Shown here: positions 25,165 through 36,280 of the stretch, piece by piece
Numbering within the stretch: position 1 is the first letter of the stretch
Layout of the letters: the number at the start of each line of letters is the position of its first letter
DNA from: Lentinula raphanica
Lineage: Eukaryota > Basidiomycota > Agaricomycetes > Agaricales > Omphalotaceae
DNA: 64,000 nt
Reading direction: 5' to 3'
Assembly (NCBI GenBank): GCA_027919835.1
Contig: JANVFP010000029.1
Location: 496,001 to 560,000, forward strand
Notes under the pieces: generated by a model
The model's database searches: none
What the model saw: only the letters and a program-made list of their open reading frames with translations
Told to the model about the DNA's origin: nothing
Position numbers and translations under genes: made by a program

Positions 25165-25514
25165 ATGGACGAGATACTCTGCACGGCGCTCCTAGTAAAC
25201 CGTTCAGCCAAGCGAGCTCCGAGGTCAATAACGTTCACATCCCTTCATTTTATGTATACCCTTGCTCCACTTTGTTGCATTCTGATCTCGGTATGATAGT
25301 ATGTACTATCTGAACAAATTTCACAATCGTTCGCCCTTTTCGTCACCGCAGCTTCAAGGAGGCGGAGAAGTTCTATTTCGGTCTCAAAACAATTGAAGGA
25401 GAAGATGTTCATTGTTTGAACGGAACGGACGAAACACCGTTCAAGGGATCAGAGGAAGCATTGGGCAGCGGCTACAAATGTCAGCTTGACGGTCTTCAGT
25501 TACAGGCCCTTTGA
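25165..25514 (+). CDS. Small hypothetical protein
   Basis: A candidate two-exon gene. ATG 25165 reads MDEILCTALLVNRSAKRAP, then an intron with donor AG/GTCAAT and acceptor CGCAG (near 25351). It continues in frame as SFKEAEKFYFGLKTIEGED, VHCLNGTDETPFKGSEEALG and a TGA at 25512-25514. The second exon has clearly coding-like composition (Glu/Lys/Gly-rich, no low complexity). The first exon is less certain and the start may lie further upstream, as the frame stays open. I do not recognise a family. It lies directly upstream of COX4 on the same strand. Confidence 0.4.
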
Positions 25515-25682
25515 GCATGGAAGACGATGCGCGACGATTACTGCAAATAGTGTTGAGTTCGAACTTGCCCGACTCGGCTCAACGTCTCGGCCGGTCTCGG
25601 TGTGCTTAGGTAAGCGCCCGAAAGTCCCCGAAGCGGCCTCTTTTTCGCAAGCTTCAAACTAGCCCAAGCTCTACCACCAACA

Positions 25683-26260
25683 ATGTTCTCCCGAGCTCTT
25701 TCTGCAGCTCGTCCTGCATCGACCCGCGCTTTACGCTCAACATTCAGTCCTTCCAATCTTCGTGCATTCTCTGTAACACATCGTGCATCATCTGGTGGTC
25801 ACGGTCCACCACCTCCTGGTCTTTTTGGTCCTGGTGCTAAGCCTGGTGAAGTTCCCGGAATTGCTGACCAGTCCACTGGTATTGAGCGCTTGCAATATCT
25901 TGGTGATGCTGAGGGCATCGAAGTTTTCGACACTGCGCCTTTGGACTCCAGTCGAATTGGCACTAAAAAGGATCCCATCCTCGTCCCTTCTCCGGTGTGT
26001 TTATTCTACTCCCTCTTTTTTCCGCAAGCCCTGAACAATGGCACAGGCCCCTGAACGCCTCGTTGGTTGCACAGGCTCTCCTGCCGACTCTCATGACGTA
26101 CTTTGGTTCCCTCTTATGAAGGGCAGGCAGCACCGTTGCCTCGAATGCGGCTCTGGTGCGTAGTGTTGTCTTGGGTTTGAAGTTCCGCTCTCATATTCGT
26201 CGTCTAGTCTATCAAATGGACTACTATGGGGAAGAGCACCACGACGAACACCATCATTAA
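25683..26260 (+). CDS. COX4: Cytochrome c oxidase subunit IV (yeast Cox4, Vb type)
   Basis: A zinc-binding nuclear-encoded subunit of respiratory complex IV on the matrix side of the inner mitochondrial membrane. ATG 25683 opens a mitochondrial presequence (MFSRALSAARPASTRALRST) followed by a Gly/Pro linker and GIERLQYLGDAEGIEVFDTA. After an intron the protein continues PERLVGCTGSPADSHDVLWF and HRCLECGSVYQMDY. The Cys at VGC and the C-x2-C pair are the zinc ligands of the family. It ends in an unusual His-rich tail, EEHHDEHHH, with TAA 26258-26260. Two introns (near 25995 and 26158). Length and motif order fit the family closely. Confidence 0.95.
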
Positions 26261-28099
26261 GCTTGTAGATGCAGGATTCGCGAATATAACAATCATTCTG
26301 ACAAAATCAACACTGGAATATCGTTCGTTTCTATCCATGAAAACCAAAGCGTTACATCGTCATCTGTGTGGCCTAGAACAATCGAAATGCGCAATATTAG
26401 GGTATCCTCCGTTTAGAGCGAGGAAATCGTTTCGAATTCAACGATCCCTGCCTCTGTTCCTTTATCAGTGTTCGAGCAGAGGTGAGGCTGGTACTCTAGT
26501 GGTCACTGACCTCCTCTTCGTGTGTGTTGGACGTGAGGTGAAGGTCTGCTTACGTGATTCTGTCGAACTCAGACTCCAGAGTCCAGACACACACAATTCA
26601 GTGCTTCGTCAATTTATCTCTGTCAGTTGTGAACAGAGCGGTCCTGGCTGCGAGTAATCATTTTAATCTCTCTTCTTTGAATCGCAAATGGGCTCTTGAC
26701 AGAACCTGCCCAATCATTGCCCCAGCATACCTTGTACGCTCATACACTGACCAGCTTTTCTAGTCCGATAACGATTCCCAAGGCATATTCACTAGGAATG
26801 TGCTCCAGTACCAGAAGCAAGTTGAAGTTGTTTCTGAGTCCTGACAGGTCCTGACCAGGTACAGCGTCGCGTATGTTCTTTCGTTTGTTGCGGTTCCGTT
26901 TTCATTTTAACAATCTACCTCAGCCAGTAAACCCTGGAGCTGAGCGCTCAACATCTGCTGCTCTTACAGGCCCCTCCCTCCTCTTATTAGTTCACTCAAA
27001 CACCACGGCAACCAGGAGCACGTCTATTGAGGACGTTCATGATACGTTGTTATTCATGGCCTCGAGTGTTACCTCCCATCGGCGGCGGCTTGCTATACAT
27101 ACTACTGCTCGCGATAGTCCGGAATCAGAATCTTCCACCTCCAGAAGCTCAACGTACGTTCACAATAATCAGGAATACAAGAGAAGGCAAAAGTGTCTTG
27201 CAGGGCCTTGACGATCCCATCTACTCGGATGCCTGGTTTTCGTCACTTGAGAACGGTGGGTGGGTCAACCAGTCAATTCTTTGCCCAACAACTCAGCCAG
27301 TCTCCAGAACGAAACCTTGGATCCGGAATCCGAACCTAGAATGCGTGGGTACATACAAAATAGGAGAGGGTAAACATCAAAGATCATCATCAAGCCTCTG
27401 TTGGCCTCTGGAGTCTGAGCGGGTTGTCAAGGTTCCTTGCCAGGTTTCCTCCAGTTGAGAAAGTAGGTTGACCAGCTTGTGATGCTCGTTGGTTATAACA
27501 CCAAGTCAGTTTTGGAGCTGCCATACTAAACAAAGAGTTGACATACATAGCTCGACCTCGCTACAGCCTGCTGCAGCTCTCACCGTGCAGCATGTACATT
27601 GTACAGCCAAGTGTGCACACCGCTGAGGCCCGTTGGGCTAATTCTGTAGACTGCCACCGAAGTTTGAAATTATCAATGGAACCGAAACCAATGACCATCA
27701 TTCGTCTTCTTATGTTTCCAAGCAACGAAAATTAAAGGATTTATTTGGGATTTATCGTCCAGGTACTATTTCAATTTTCCGGAAGCCTTTGTCCAAATGC
27801 ATAATAGAAAGTCAGGGAGCAGCTCTCATGAGAAAGCAACATGTGCAGTAACCGGGTCTTTATCGGAATTTTGCTCCCAATTTTCTTTATAAAGGGCGAG
27901 TCCTCGTTGTCGGTTTCCTCCAACCTACGCGTCTCTTTCGCTCTGCTCTCTGTTTGTGTGTCGTTGACGGCCTGCCCTTTCCTCTCTTCTTGACCAGGTG
28001 TCCTTTTCCATTGGCCTTCACTAAACCTCATCCTTTCTCTAACGCCAGCAAGCGACCACTTTCATTTGATACTCTTTCCTGCGAAGCTTGACGCTCGAA
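26261..28099. other. Long intergenic region without a supported gene
   Basis: About 1.8 kb. Several open frames on the plus strand (up to 143 codons, e.g. 27027-27458) contain a hydrophobic stretch IGGGLLYILLLAIV, but none has a clear start, splice structure or recognisable family. I see no transposon ends or RNA gene. The 3' part is the promoter of the secreted-protein gene. Confidence 0.45.
27886..27896 (+). promoter_or_regulatory. Likely TATA box of the secreted-protein gene
   Basis: TTTATAAAGGG lies about 210 bp before the ATG at 28100 and is followed by a pyrimidine-rich tract (27900-28090), an arrangement usual for strongly expressed fungal genes. Positional evidence only. Confidence 0.5.
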
Positions 28100-31000
28100 A
28101 TGTTCACTCCGATTAGAATTGGTGCTTTTACTTTATCCCTCCTCGCCGTTTCAGAGGATGCCTTTGCTCGTGAGTATGGGCAATCCCTGCCAACTCGTGC
28201 GGCGCTGACTAAGCGGGCGCCTACCGAATCGTGGTCGATTTTCGTCTCCGGTTCCTATCTACGTTCGATTTTATGTTCTCCAAGCTGTAGATTAATGCAA
28301 TTCACCAAAACTATTCAATTATCTATAATAAAGTTCCTCTGAGTTGTATCCATCTTCTTCAAATGTCTCTAGATCATCCACAGTGACCTCAGGTAAGTCT
28401 TCTTCAATCTCAGTTCCAGCACTACCCCCCTCGCCCTGTAAAGACTCACTTTGTGATAGATTGTACTGATCAATGGCTACTTTAAGGAGTGTGAGCTTCT
28501 CCTCCCGCTTTCCCCACGAGTTTTCTGCCGCTGGAATGACGTCCTTGGCACCATTTCGTTTGTGCCATTTCAGCTGTTTGGTGATCTCGGCAATATTCAG
28601 ATAATCCTTGGACCCTTTTGGACGAGAAGCGCGATACTCGAGGGTTGTCGTGGCCAGGATCGGTGTTATTTCATCAATCTCCCGTGTTGCCGCTTGCTGT
28701 TTCTGCTCCCGGACTCTTTGTTTCTCAAGCTTCGCCTCAGCAACATTTTTACGGTACTCCGCAAGTTCAATCTTCTCGCGCCGATTTTGTCCTGATTGGT
28801 CCTGATCTCTGGTGATCTTCCGAAGCCATTGACGCATTTCGGGACTGAGACTTTGAAGGAATGTAGTGGTTTGATTGAACTTGTACATTTGGCGGGAGTT
28901 GTGCTGTTTAACAGACATCGTAGGGTTGTGACGGTTCGTCTGCCTCCATATACCAAATGCTGACTCGTTTAGATCATTGGTCTTCTCCATATAGGCTCGT
29001 TCAATCTGCTCTGCAGTTGCAAGAGAAAGCGGACTTCCAGCTTCGAATTCAGACATGAATCGATGCCAAACAACGCGTGCCGTCTTTAGGAAATGGACGA
29101 GTATGGCTGCTAGCTGTGGAAGTTGAGGAGCATAAGATTGGACAGCATAGAATGCATCTGGACGTTCCCAATCACATCCATCGAGGGAGCTTTTTGTAGC
29201 GGACGCATCGGGACCAACGAGATACTCCGGATGCTCAATCAGGATATCAATGTGTGTAATAACACGTCGATGAAGATCGCCGAGCTCGAGAACATTCTGC
29301 TCTCTCGTGTGAGTTCCCCGAACTTCCCGCATATATGGGATACTGATAGCGAGCCAATAGAGGGTCACAGCACAGAGTTCATGACGGGTTCCAATGTCGT
29401 GAAGTCCATTCAAAACATTCATTTCCATATGGTTCAGCTTTCCCGAACCTTTATTCTCTTTGACGTATGAGAGGAATTCGATGAATAGATCCAGGTGAGT
29501 GATGATCAGTGCACAAGCTTCGGCGTGTGACTGAAACCGTGTATTGCTTGTGTCTGGGAAAGCGAGATTGAATCCGAGTTTATAGTCGAAATAAAAGCGT
29601 AACGTGTCTTGTTGACCGCGCTTCCTATCTTTGTGTCGGAAAATCATTCCCGCAAGTGTTGCAAGCTTTACTGCACCACGTTCGGTACGTGTTTTTGCTC
29701 GTGAAGCTGCAGCTGTACCAGGTGCGAGATGGATTGCAGCAGCGTTGTCGCGATTAGGCAAAGGAATGGGTGGGTCAAGCTCGGGATGCTCATCCCAGAA
29801 CTCGTCGAAACCAACACAACCGCCCTTGAACGCATTCATTTCCTTATGCATGCAACAACCCGCCCACAGAAACAAGTCAACGTCGGACTTCTCAGCATCT
29901 GTAAGTCTCTGGAATTCTTCTTCTCCTATATCCCGCACTAACTGTTTCTTCATTTCAATGATGCGACGTGTACGCTCTTCGACCGACAGTGTTTCCCATG
30001 CAGTAGGACCACCTGCCTTTTGCACAAGTGCCTGAGAACCCTGGAAGACGAGACACGCATACTCGTTATCCGTGAGGCCATCGATCACGCGTTGACCGCG
30101 TTTTTCTCGTTCCAACTGCTGCTTCCACTTCTTCATGAGACCGAACAGTTTCTTTTGATCGGCGGCATGATCAGAGTGAAATCCGGTAACGAGGTTCCAG
30201 AAGGTACGTGTGTCATCTTCCGATACCAACTTTGATTGATATGCTAGATCAAAGAACTCCTCGATGGATTCGATCCAGCCAGCCAGTTGCGTTTCACTTG
30301 TATGATTCACAGCCATCTTGATACCAAGGAAGAATTGAATGCGCTTTTCAGGTGTGATTACTGTCGCAAACTTCGACTCGTAAGTCTCGTTTTTATGAGT
30401 TGTGCCATCTCCACTGATTGTAACACCTTCCGGATTGTTTAAGTTGATAAAGTCTCGAAATTTGCAATGCCGTACGTACCTTTCGCGTCTTTCAACGCGT
30501 CAATGAACTGAAGCTTCGAGGCGTTTCCACCTTCATTCACAATCCGACCCACACTTCTACGCGACACATCACCCTCTACCTCAATCCCAAAGACACTCGC
30601 AATGCGTTTGACAACACGCGTCACTTTGTTCAAAGGAACGTTTTCGACGGCGACAAGGTCAAGAAACACGTCCCGAGCGTCATCAGGAATTGTGCCATCG
30701 GAGTTTTTGAGGTGAAATTTTCGTTCCTCGTTAGCTTTGACTTGATAGGCATGCGCGGTATGATTGGCAGCAGTCGCAAGACGCTCTGGTATGCGTAAGA
30801 CCTTGCGTTTCAGGAGATGAAGCTCATGCTGATTGTTCTGCAGCTTCTCGCGAAGTCGTTCTTCGATCTTGGTATGATCTTCTTCTTCAGTTTTCCTTCG
30901 CTTTTGTTCCCTCTCCAAGTCCTCCTCAAGCTCCTCGATCCGACTACTCTTCTCCTTCAGAGCTGTATCCGTTCTCTTCTTATTAATGCTGTCTTCCTTG

Positions 31001-33337
31001 CTCTTCTTCTTTTCCTCTCTCCTCTTTTGTTTAGCTGCTTCCCTCAAGTCCTGTGCCTTCTTCTTCCAATATGAGCTCTTCTTTCTCAGTGCCTCCTTCC
31101 CCTTCTCCAGTGCAGCAATTTTCTCCACCTCATTCTCTTTATCACCATCTGCCTCACCACTTTCGCTGCTTGACTCCTCCAAAGGCCGTTTTCTTCGGGC
31201 TGCATTAGCAGCTGCAACTCGAGCTCGACGTTCCGATTTGGTGAGTTTCCGCTTTTTTCCCGAGCCAAGACGAGATGCTTGATCTAACAAAGCATCTAGA
31301 GCATTGTCACTCATACTCCCGTGCAGAAAATGAGCGTGTCGGTGGCAAATGACGCGTCAAAACACGGTGCTAGATGGTTGTGGGGCGCACTCGAATGCAA
31401 TACCGACGCGACAATCTTGCTTACGTATACATTTTGAACAGGCTACTGCATTTTAAATTTGAACATTTACTGTACCCTTGGCACCTCCGAAACCTACAAG
31501 ATGAGGTTCTTTAAGGAAGATGGAGTGCATTGGTCAATGGGTTTGAAGAAGGCAGGGTGGTACTCCGGTAGAAAGCTACTAAGCTCACTCACTTACATAT
31601 AATGCACTGGTATTATGGGTACTCAAATTGAAGTAATTTTTCCAATCCAAATTGACAGATGTATCTCGATATACAGAACGAACAAATGATCTCTATAAAT
31701 CATGATGCTTTGCTCAATGTTTGAAAAACAAATTTTGGCGGACAAGATTCAAGACAGTTCTGCGGTAAGCGCCCAAATTTGGTGACCCGTGGGATCCTTG
31801 AACTTTTTGGCAGAGGGCTGCCCATACTCATTGCTCGTCCTCTTCTCGTGTTCAGGCAGAGCACAAACTCCTCCGTGAGTATCGTACGCATCTTCCCACT
31901 GCTTGGTTTCTCACAGGACTTTCTCTGTATAGATTGGAGACTTCGGTAGCTGTACCGTTCCCCAGATTCAGTTCGGTGTAGGGTTCGATAACAGAAAGGA
32001 GACTTCCTTTGAGCCTGTCGACCAGACCTCTTACCCTCATGGTTCGGCTCAGAATATCGACATCATCACTCAATTCATGTGTGACCAACTGGTTAACGCC
32101 TGCGGCGCGGATGCCACTGCTAAAGCCACCTGCGCTTCTGCTCAGTCGGCTGCTGATACAGCGACCGCCAAGACTGGAGCTCAAGCTGATAAGTTCAATG
32201 CTGTCTTTGGCATCCAGACAAATTTCGCTGCAGTCCCAGCGGTTAGTGACCAGGGTGTTACTCTGGGTGTTGGTAAGTGTTGATTTCTTGGCATGTTTTG
32301 ACATTCTTCCGTTCCATTTCTATACAAGGTACTAATGTACTCTTTTAGATGGAGCAAGCACTTCTGCTGCAGATGCTGCCACTGTGGCAGCAGTCACTGC
32401 TACCTCTGCCGCTGCTAGTACCGCAGACGCAGCTACGGCGACAGATCCTTGTCCGGTATGATCTCTCTCTTAGTATAGGTTATCATTCGCTAATTGCTAT
32501 CCAAGGCCACCGTTACAGTTACAGTGAGCGCTGCAGACGCGGCTGCTACTACTGCTACTGATGCAGCCAGCTCTGCTGCAGCGACTGATGCGGCTAGTAC
32601 AACTGCGGCGGCGACTGATGCTGCCACTGCCACCGCTGCTGCAAGCTCCAGTGCAACTGCTGCGACAAGTACCGCTGCTGCAAGTGATATAGGCAACTTC
32701 GGTATGATTTTTTTTGTTGATCTCTAATGTTTCTGGCGAACTTTGATTCGTTAACAGGTTCTTGCTCTGTTCCTCAAATTCAGTTCGGTGTTGGATTCGA
32801 TGGCCGTCGTGAGACGTCGTTTGAGCCTGTTGACCAGAGTGCGTAGTACCCTTCGAAGTTTGTTTTGTTTTCTTGCTGACATAGAGTTTAGCTTCGTTCA
32901 ACCATGGTTCTGCGGACAACATTGCTGTCATCACGGATTTCATTTGCAACACACTGACGGTAGGTGGCGTTATGTTTTAGCGAAGTATTTCAATATTGAC
33001 TCTTCTTAGAACTCATGCGGTGCTGACGCAACAGCAAAGGCTACTTGTGCAACTGCACAGGCTGCTGCTGCTGCTGGTCTCGCTCAGACTGGAGACCAGG
33101 CCGATAAATTCAATGCTGTTTTCGGTATCAATACACAATTCGCTCAAGTACCAGGTAATTAATTGATTTGTGGATTGTCTGTTCATCATTTCTCAAATTG
33201 TTGGCGTACTAGTCGTCAGTAACACTGGAGTCACTCTTGGAGGTATGTTGTTTGGTTCCCTTGTGTATAAATCAGTCCTCACATTGTTCTCAGTGGACGG
33301 CACAAACAGTGCAGCAGCTGCAACAGCAACCGCTTGA
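28100..33337 (+). CDS. Secreted protein with two duplicated domains, interrupted by a 3.6-kb insertion
   Basis: Exon 1 (from ATG 28100) encodes a signal peptide (IGAFTLSLLAVSEDAFA) and a propeptide ending LTKRAPTES with a Kex2-type KR site. The gene resumes at 31856-31874 (QSTNSS) and 31933 onward. Frame is kept if exon 1 ends at 28232 (phase 2). The mature part has two near-identical domains of about 100 residues: the first from 31936 (SCTVPQIQFGVGFDNRKETS), the second from 32757 (SCSVPQIQFGVGFDGRRETS). Both contain CGADATAKATC and GAQADKFNAVFGI or GDQADKFNAVFGI. A linker made almost wholly of Ala, Thr and Ser joins them (32500-32700). The stop is TGA 33335-33337. No enzymatic motif is seen. 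The function is unknown, perhaps cell-wall or effector-like. Whether transcripts splice across the insertion is unknown. Confidence 0.75.
28233..31855. mobile_element. Insertion within the first intron of the secreted-protein gene
   Basis: Introns here are normally 50-60 bp, but the gap between exon 1 and exon 2 of the secreted gene is about 3.6 kb. It is filled by an opposite-strand gene of transposase-like character (28319-31314). I could not find convincing terminal inverted repeats or a target duplication by eye, so the exact ends are unknown. The outer limits given are the exon borders, not the element ends. Confidence 0.55.
28319..31314 (-). CDS. Transposase-like protein, 980 aa
   Basis: Two exons, 31314-30480 and 30426-28319, with a 53-bp intron (GTACGT..AG) whose removal joins LKDAKG to VTISGDGTTHKNETYES in frame. 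Residues 1-150 are basic and then a charged coiled coil (KKRKLTKSERRARVAAANAA, then EELEEDLEREQKRRKTEE). The core has SGDGTTHKN, followed by FATVITPEKRIQFFLGIKM, and later DLFLWAGCCMHKEMNAFKGG (near 29860), an Asp..Cys/His/Glu cluster that could be part of an RNase H-fold active site. The C-terminus is again basic then acidic. From memory of basidiomycete genomes this type is multi-copy, which with its place in an intron argues for a mobile element. The exact superfamily (KDZ-like or other) I cannot fix. Confidence 0.65.
31936..33300 (+). repeat. Two-copy domain duplication in the secreted protein
   Basis: Copy 1 spans about 31936-32280 plus the start of the next exon, copy 2 about 32757-33300. 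Both show VPQIQFGVGFD, ETSFEPVDQTS, HGSA.NI, CGADATAKATC and GVTLGVDG in the same order. Intron positions differ: copy 2 has an extra intron after the VDQ codons. The spacer is Ala/Thr/Ser codon repeat. Confidence 0.8.
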
Positions 33338-33967
33338 GAAAGTTTCCATGAAGGTTTTTAGATAAAGTATACCCATACCAGAGCATAGTTCGCATACCAA
33401 TGTCTGTATTGTCTTGTTCATTTCCCCGTCATTCAATTGCACGTCTGTAGGTTATTTCGTGTGCTGCCAGGAGGTGGGAATCAAGAATCTACCAGTAAGG
33501 AGGCACTTGGAAGGTGGAAGTTTCTGTCCAGCCAGGCTTCAGATACTTGCTCAACGGTTGAGTGAATAAATGAACCTTTTTGCTATAGTGTACACCTCGG
33601 TTGTCGACACTGGACAGTCGTTGCTATGAGCTGCTATGAATCAAGTGCGAAAAAATTCCCACGCCTACTTGTTCAAACCTTCCACAATGTGACTGTCGGG
33701 CAGTCTACTATCATTGTTCATTCGAATCCCATCTTTTCTTGCACAATGATGGAGCAAAGATTCCGATCCAACTCGAATGATACTTTATTCTCAGGACCGA
33801 CAGGATCTCGCACGATCTCTAGACGACTTTCATGGCGACAATTCAGCGAAGATTTCGCAAGGTTTTGACGAATCCTGGAACAGTTTGAAGTATAAGAATT
33901 GAGACTTGCCCGGAATTTGCTCAAAATTTTGCTCTCGATTCCTATCTCTTGAACTCACCTTTATTCA
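33338..33967. other. Intergenic between two secreted-protein genes
   Basis: 630 bp with only short unsupported frames on either strand. It probably contains the 3' UTR of one gene and the promoter of the next. Confidence 0.45.
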
Positions 33968-35044
33968 ATGCATCCACTCCAGCTAGGCTTTGGACTCCTG
34001 ACTTTCCTTTGTTATAACTCATTCGGCAGGCTCGAACGAAAACACAGCGACACTCCTTCCTTGCGACACCACATCTTTTACGACGTTCAAGCTCTGTCTA
34101 GTTGCCCTTCCTTGGATGATCCTTCGTGCACATTGAACGATGAGGTCAATACAGTATCAAGTGAATCCTTTGATCAGGATAGTTCGGGTTTTGATTGCTG
34201 GCCAAACTGCCCGGTGTGTATCTGTGATTGAGGATATCCGAGTCGGGCTGAAGAATTTGTGTTTTCGTCAATGCCAGATGATAGTTACTGTGACAATTTC
34301 ACAGAACAACAGCCCTCTCCCGACGAATGCGTTCACTGTCACCATAGGCGGAAGCGCTTCGCACTCAGCCATCACAACTTCTGCGGTGGCTAGCAGTACC
34401 TCTTCATCATTCAGCACAAGTCTAACGGTAAGGGCTCCGAGATTATCGACTGGGAGATACCTTAATCATAACTTTTGGTGTTAGAACACCTCAACCCAGC
34501 AGACGTCGACGTCCTCCATTGGTTCAGTCACCGATTCCGCTAGTGTTACCCGTAATACTTTTATCCCTACACCTGTGGCTAGTCCGAGTAGCACAACTCA
34601 AGTCAATCAATTGTCTAGTGTTCGTTTCCATCATGCGTGACCCTGATGAGCCTCATTTACACTTGCTTCTAGATCAGCTCTACTTCAACGACTGCTACGC
34701 CTACGACCTCCAGCAGTATATCTTCCTCCAATCTGCAAACATTTACCAACGCTCTAGGCAACATACCTGCACCACCAGTCTTCGATACAGGTAACGGCGA
34801 ATTCATAGTGCAAGGGGACTCGACCTTCAACAACAAGCAAAATGCATTAGATCGGTCTTGGTGAGAGATAGTATGATCCATGGTTTATAGACTGAATCCC
34901 TGACATTTCATTTCGTCTTTATTCTTCAGTGATGTTCAACACAACGATTGTGGAAATGCCGCCAACGCAAATCACGATGCCTCGTTTACTGTGAACGACT
35001 GTGATTCCCAAGAGGCTCAATGCAAGACTAACGCACAAACGTAA
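33968..35044 (+). CDS. Secreted Ser/Thr-rich protein of a fungal family
   Basis: ATG 33968 gives a hydrophobic N-terminus (LGFGLLTFLCYNSFG) that can act as a signal peptide. After an intron opening at the GTGTGT near 34212, later exons give a Ser/Thr-rich stalk (VASSTSSSFSTSLT, STTATPTTSSSISSSNLQTF). The conserved C-terminal part follows: FDTGNGEFIVQGDSTFNNKQ, then DRSCDVQHNDCGNAANAN and NDCDSQEAQCKTNAQT, with Cys residues likely paired. The stop is TAA 35042-35044. This tail type (CDVQHN.CA.AAN) is common in Agaricomycete secretomes but has no known activity. At least four introns. It lies just downstream of another secreted-protein gene in the same direction. Confidence 0.7.
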
Positions 35045-35363
35045 AACGACTCATGCTATCTGAGTGGTATATAATACTGCATTGTTATACACCTAGTCAA
35101 GACAAACAGAATCTTTGAGTATTGAATGTTTCTGCAACCTTGGCAGTAGCCCACTGTCAATCTTCAAGAGCCTGCGCAATGCGCATAAGTATAATTAGTA
35201 GGAGACCATAGGAGTTAAAAGTAGCGCTATCCAGAGTCACCGTATATCTGAACCTCCTGTTCGGATACGAAGCCGTCACCGCGGAACGCATGTGAAAAGA
35301 CTTCAAGTTCGAAGAAATACTCTGCGCCGTTTCTGTATACCATCATCACCATCACATTCATGT
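35045..35363. other. Intergenic
   Basis: Short spacer downstream of the secreted-protein gene. Nothing recognisable apart from possible 5' sequence of the next gene, whose start is uncertain. Confidence 0.4.
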
Positions 35364-36004
35364 TATGGTCATATCCTCACATACACGTCGACAACTCAAG
35401 CTCGTCGTCCCAGGAGGAGCAATAGCCTATCATTTCGGAACGCTGCAGGAATTTTGGAAGATCATTCAGAGTGATGCTGGACTCGCAAGGTGAGTTACCG
35501 TGGATTTCCTACCGGAAGATGCTCACTCATATCTCATAGATCAATCGCACTTGCTGCTCTGGCTTCTGGCTTCACAACTATCGCACTTTTCATCTTCGTT
35601 CTCTTAACACCCTGGCTACGAGGCGTTGAGCCTGATGTACGTCGGATATCCACGTATCACATAACTCACTGAGTGTGTTATTGGTATGCAGTTTCGTGTG
35701 TGGCGAGAATCTGGCATCCTATCTTCTGTCATTCCAGTGTGTATCCTTTATGCTTCGTGGATCTCATTACCAACGAATTTCAGCTCTTAACGACGTCCAT
35801 CGTACTTGGATGGCTGCTTCTGGTCGTATCATTGGCACAATACAGCAATTCAGGGATATTCAGAGGTGTAGTGGGAGGTATGCTGATGGTGTACTCGTCG
35901 TTTACCTTAGACTCATTCTAATTTCTCGTGCAGCTTCTGCCGTGTACGCTCTCTCATTCGGATTATTGGGACTGCTACCTGCCCCGAAAGTCAAAAGAAA
36001 CTGA
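35364..36004 (+). CDS. Small multi-pass membrane protein, unknown function
   Basis: Five exons give one continuous frame. Exon 1 reads LVVPGGAIAYHFGTLQEFW and ends IIQSDAGLAR. Exon 2 is SIALAALASGFTTIALFIFV followed by LLTPWLRGVEPD. Exon 3 is FRVWRESGILSSVIP. Exon 4 is TSIVLGWLLLVVSLAQYSNS. Exon 5 is ASAVYALSFGLLGLLPAPK, with a stop at 36002-36004. That makes three predicted TM helices. The start is the least certain part: ATG 35364 is the first in frame after an upstream TGA. I do not recognise a named family. Confidence 0.6.
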
Positions 36005-36280
36005 ATCAAGGTATATTCCCTGGACTTTAGTTGAGATCTACTAGCATGTATCGTTGTATCAATATCATACATCTACCTACATTCATTTTCGACGCATCCT
36101 GGACTTTTCTGCATTCGAATTTCGCAACTCGTTGAAAGCGTTCTGCGAGAGTTTGCAAGCATGTGAAAGTACATGGGCGTCTATTATCGCGCTGGGAGGC
36201 GCAGTCAGCAAGTGACACCTTCATCCCGCCTTCATCCTTTTCATTTGCTCCTCTTGCTTTTCATCCTGTACATAGCACCA

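Noticed and set aside
26226..26657. 143-codon frame overlapping the COX4 3' end
   Set aside because: It overlaps the conserved COX4 C-terminus in another frame and has no recognisable protein content.
27027..27458. 143-codon plus-strand frame with a hydrophobic segment
   Set aside because: No family resemblance, no credible splice partners and ordinary intergenic context. A small membrane protein cannot be excluded but is not supported.
30817..31282. Plus-strand Leu/Phe-rich frames opposite the transposase-like gene
   Set aside because: They are complements of the Lys/Glu-rich coiled-coil exon, which has the better-supported reading.
32490..32952. Antisense Ala/Val-rich and Ser/Cys-rich frames opposite the linker of the secreted protein
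   Set aside because: Long antisense openness is a by-product of the repetitive Ala/Thr/Ser codons; no start context or conserved content.
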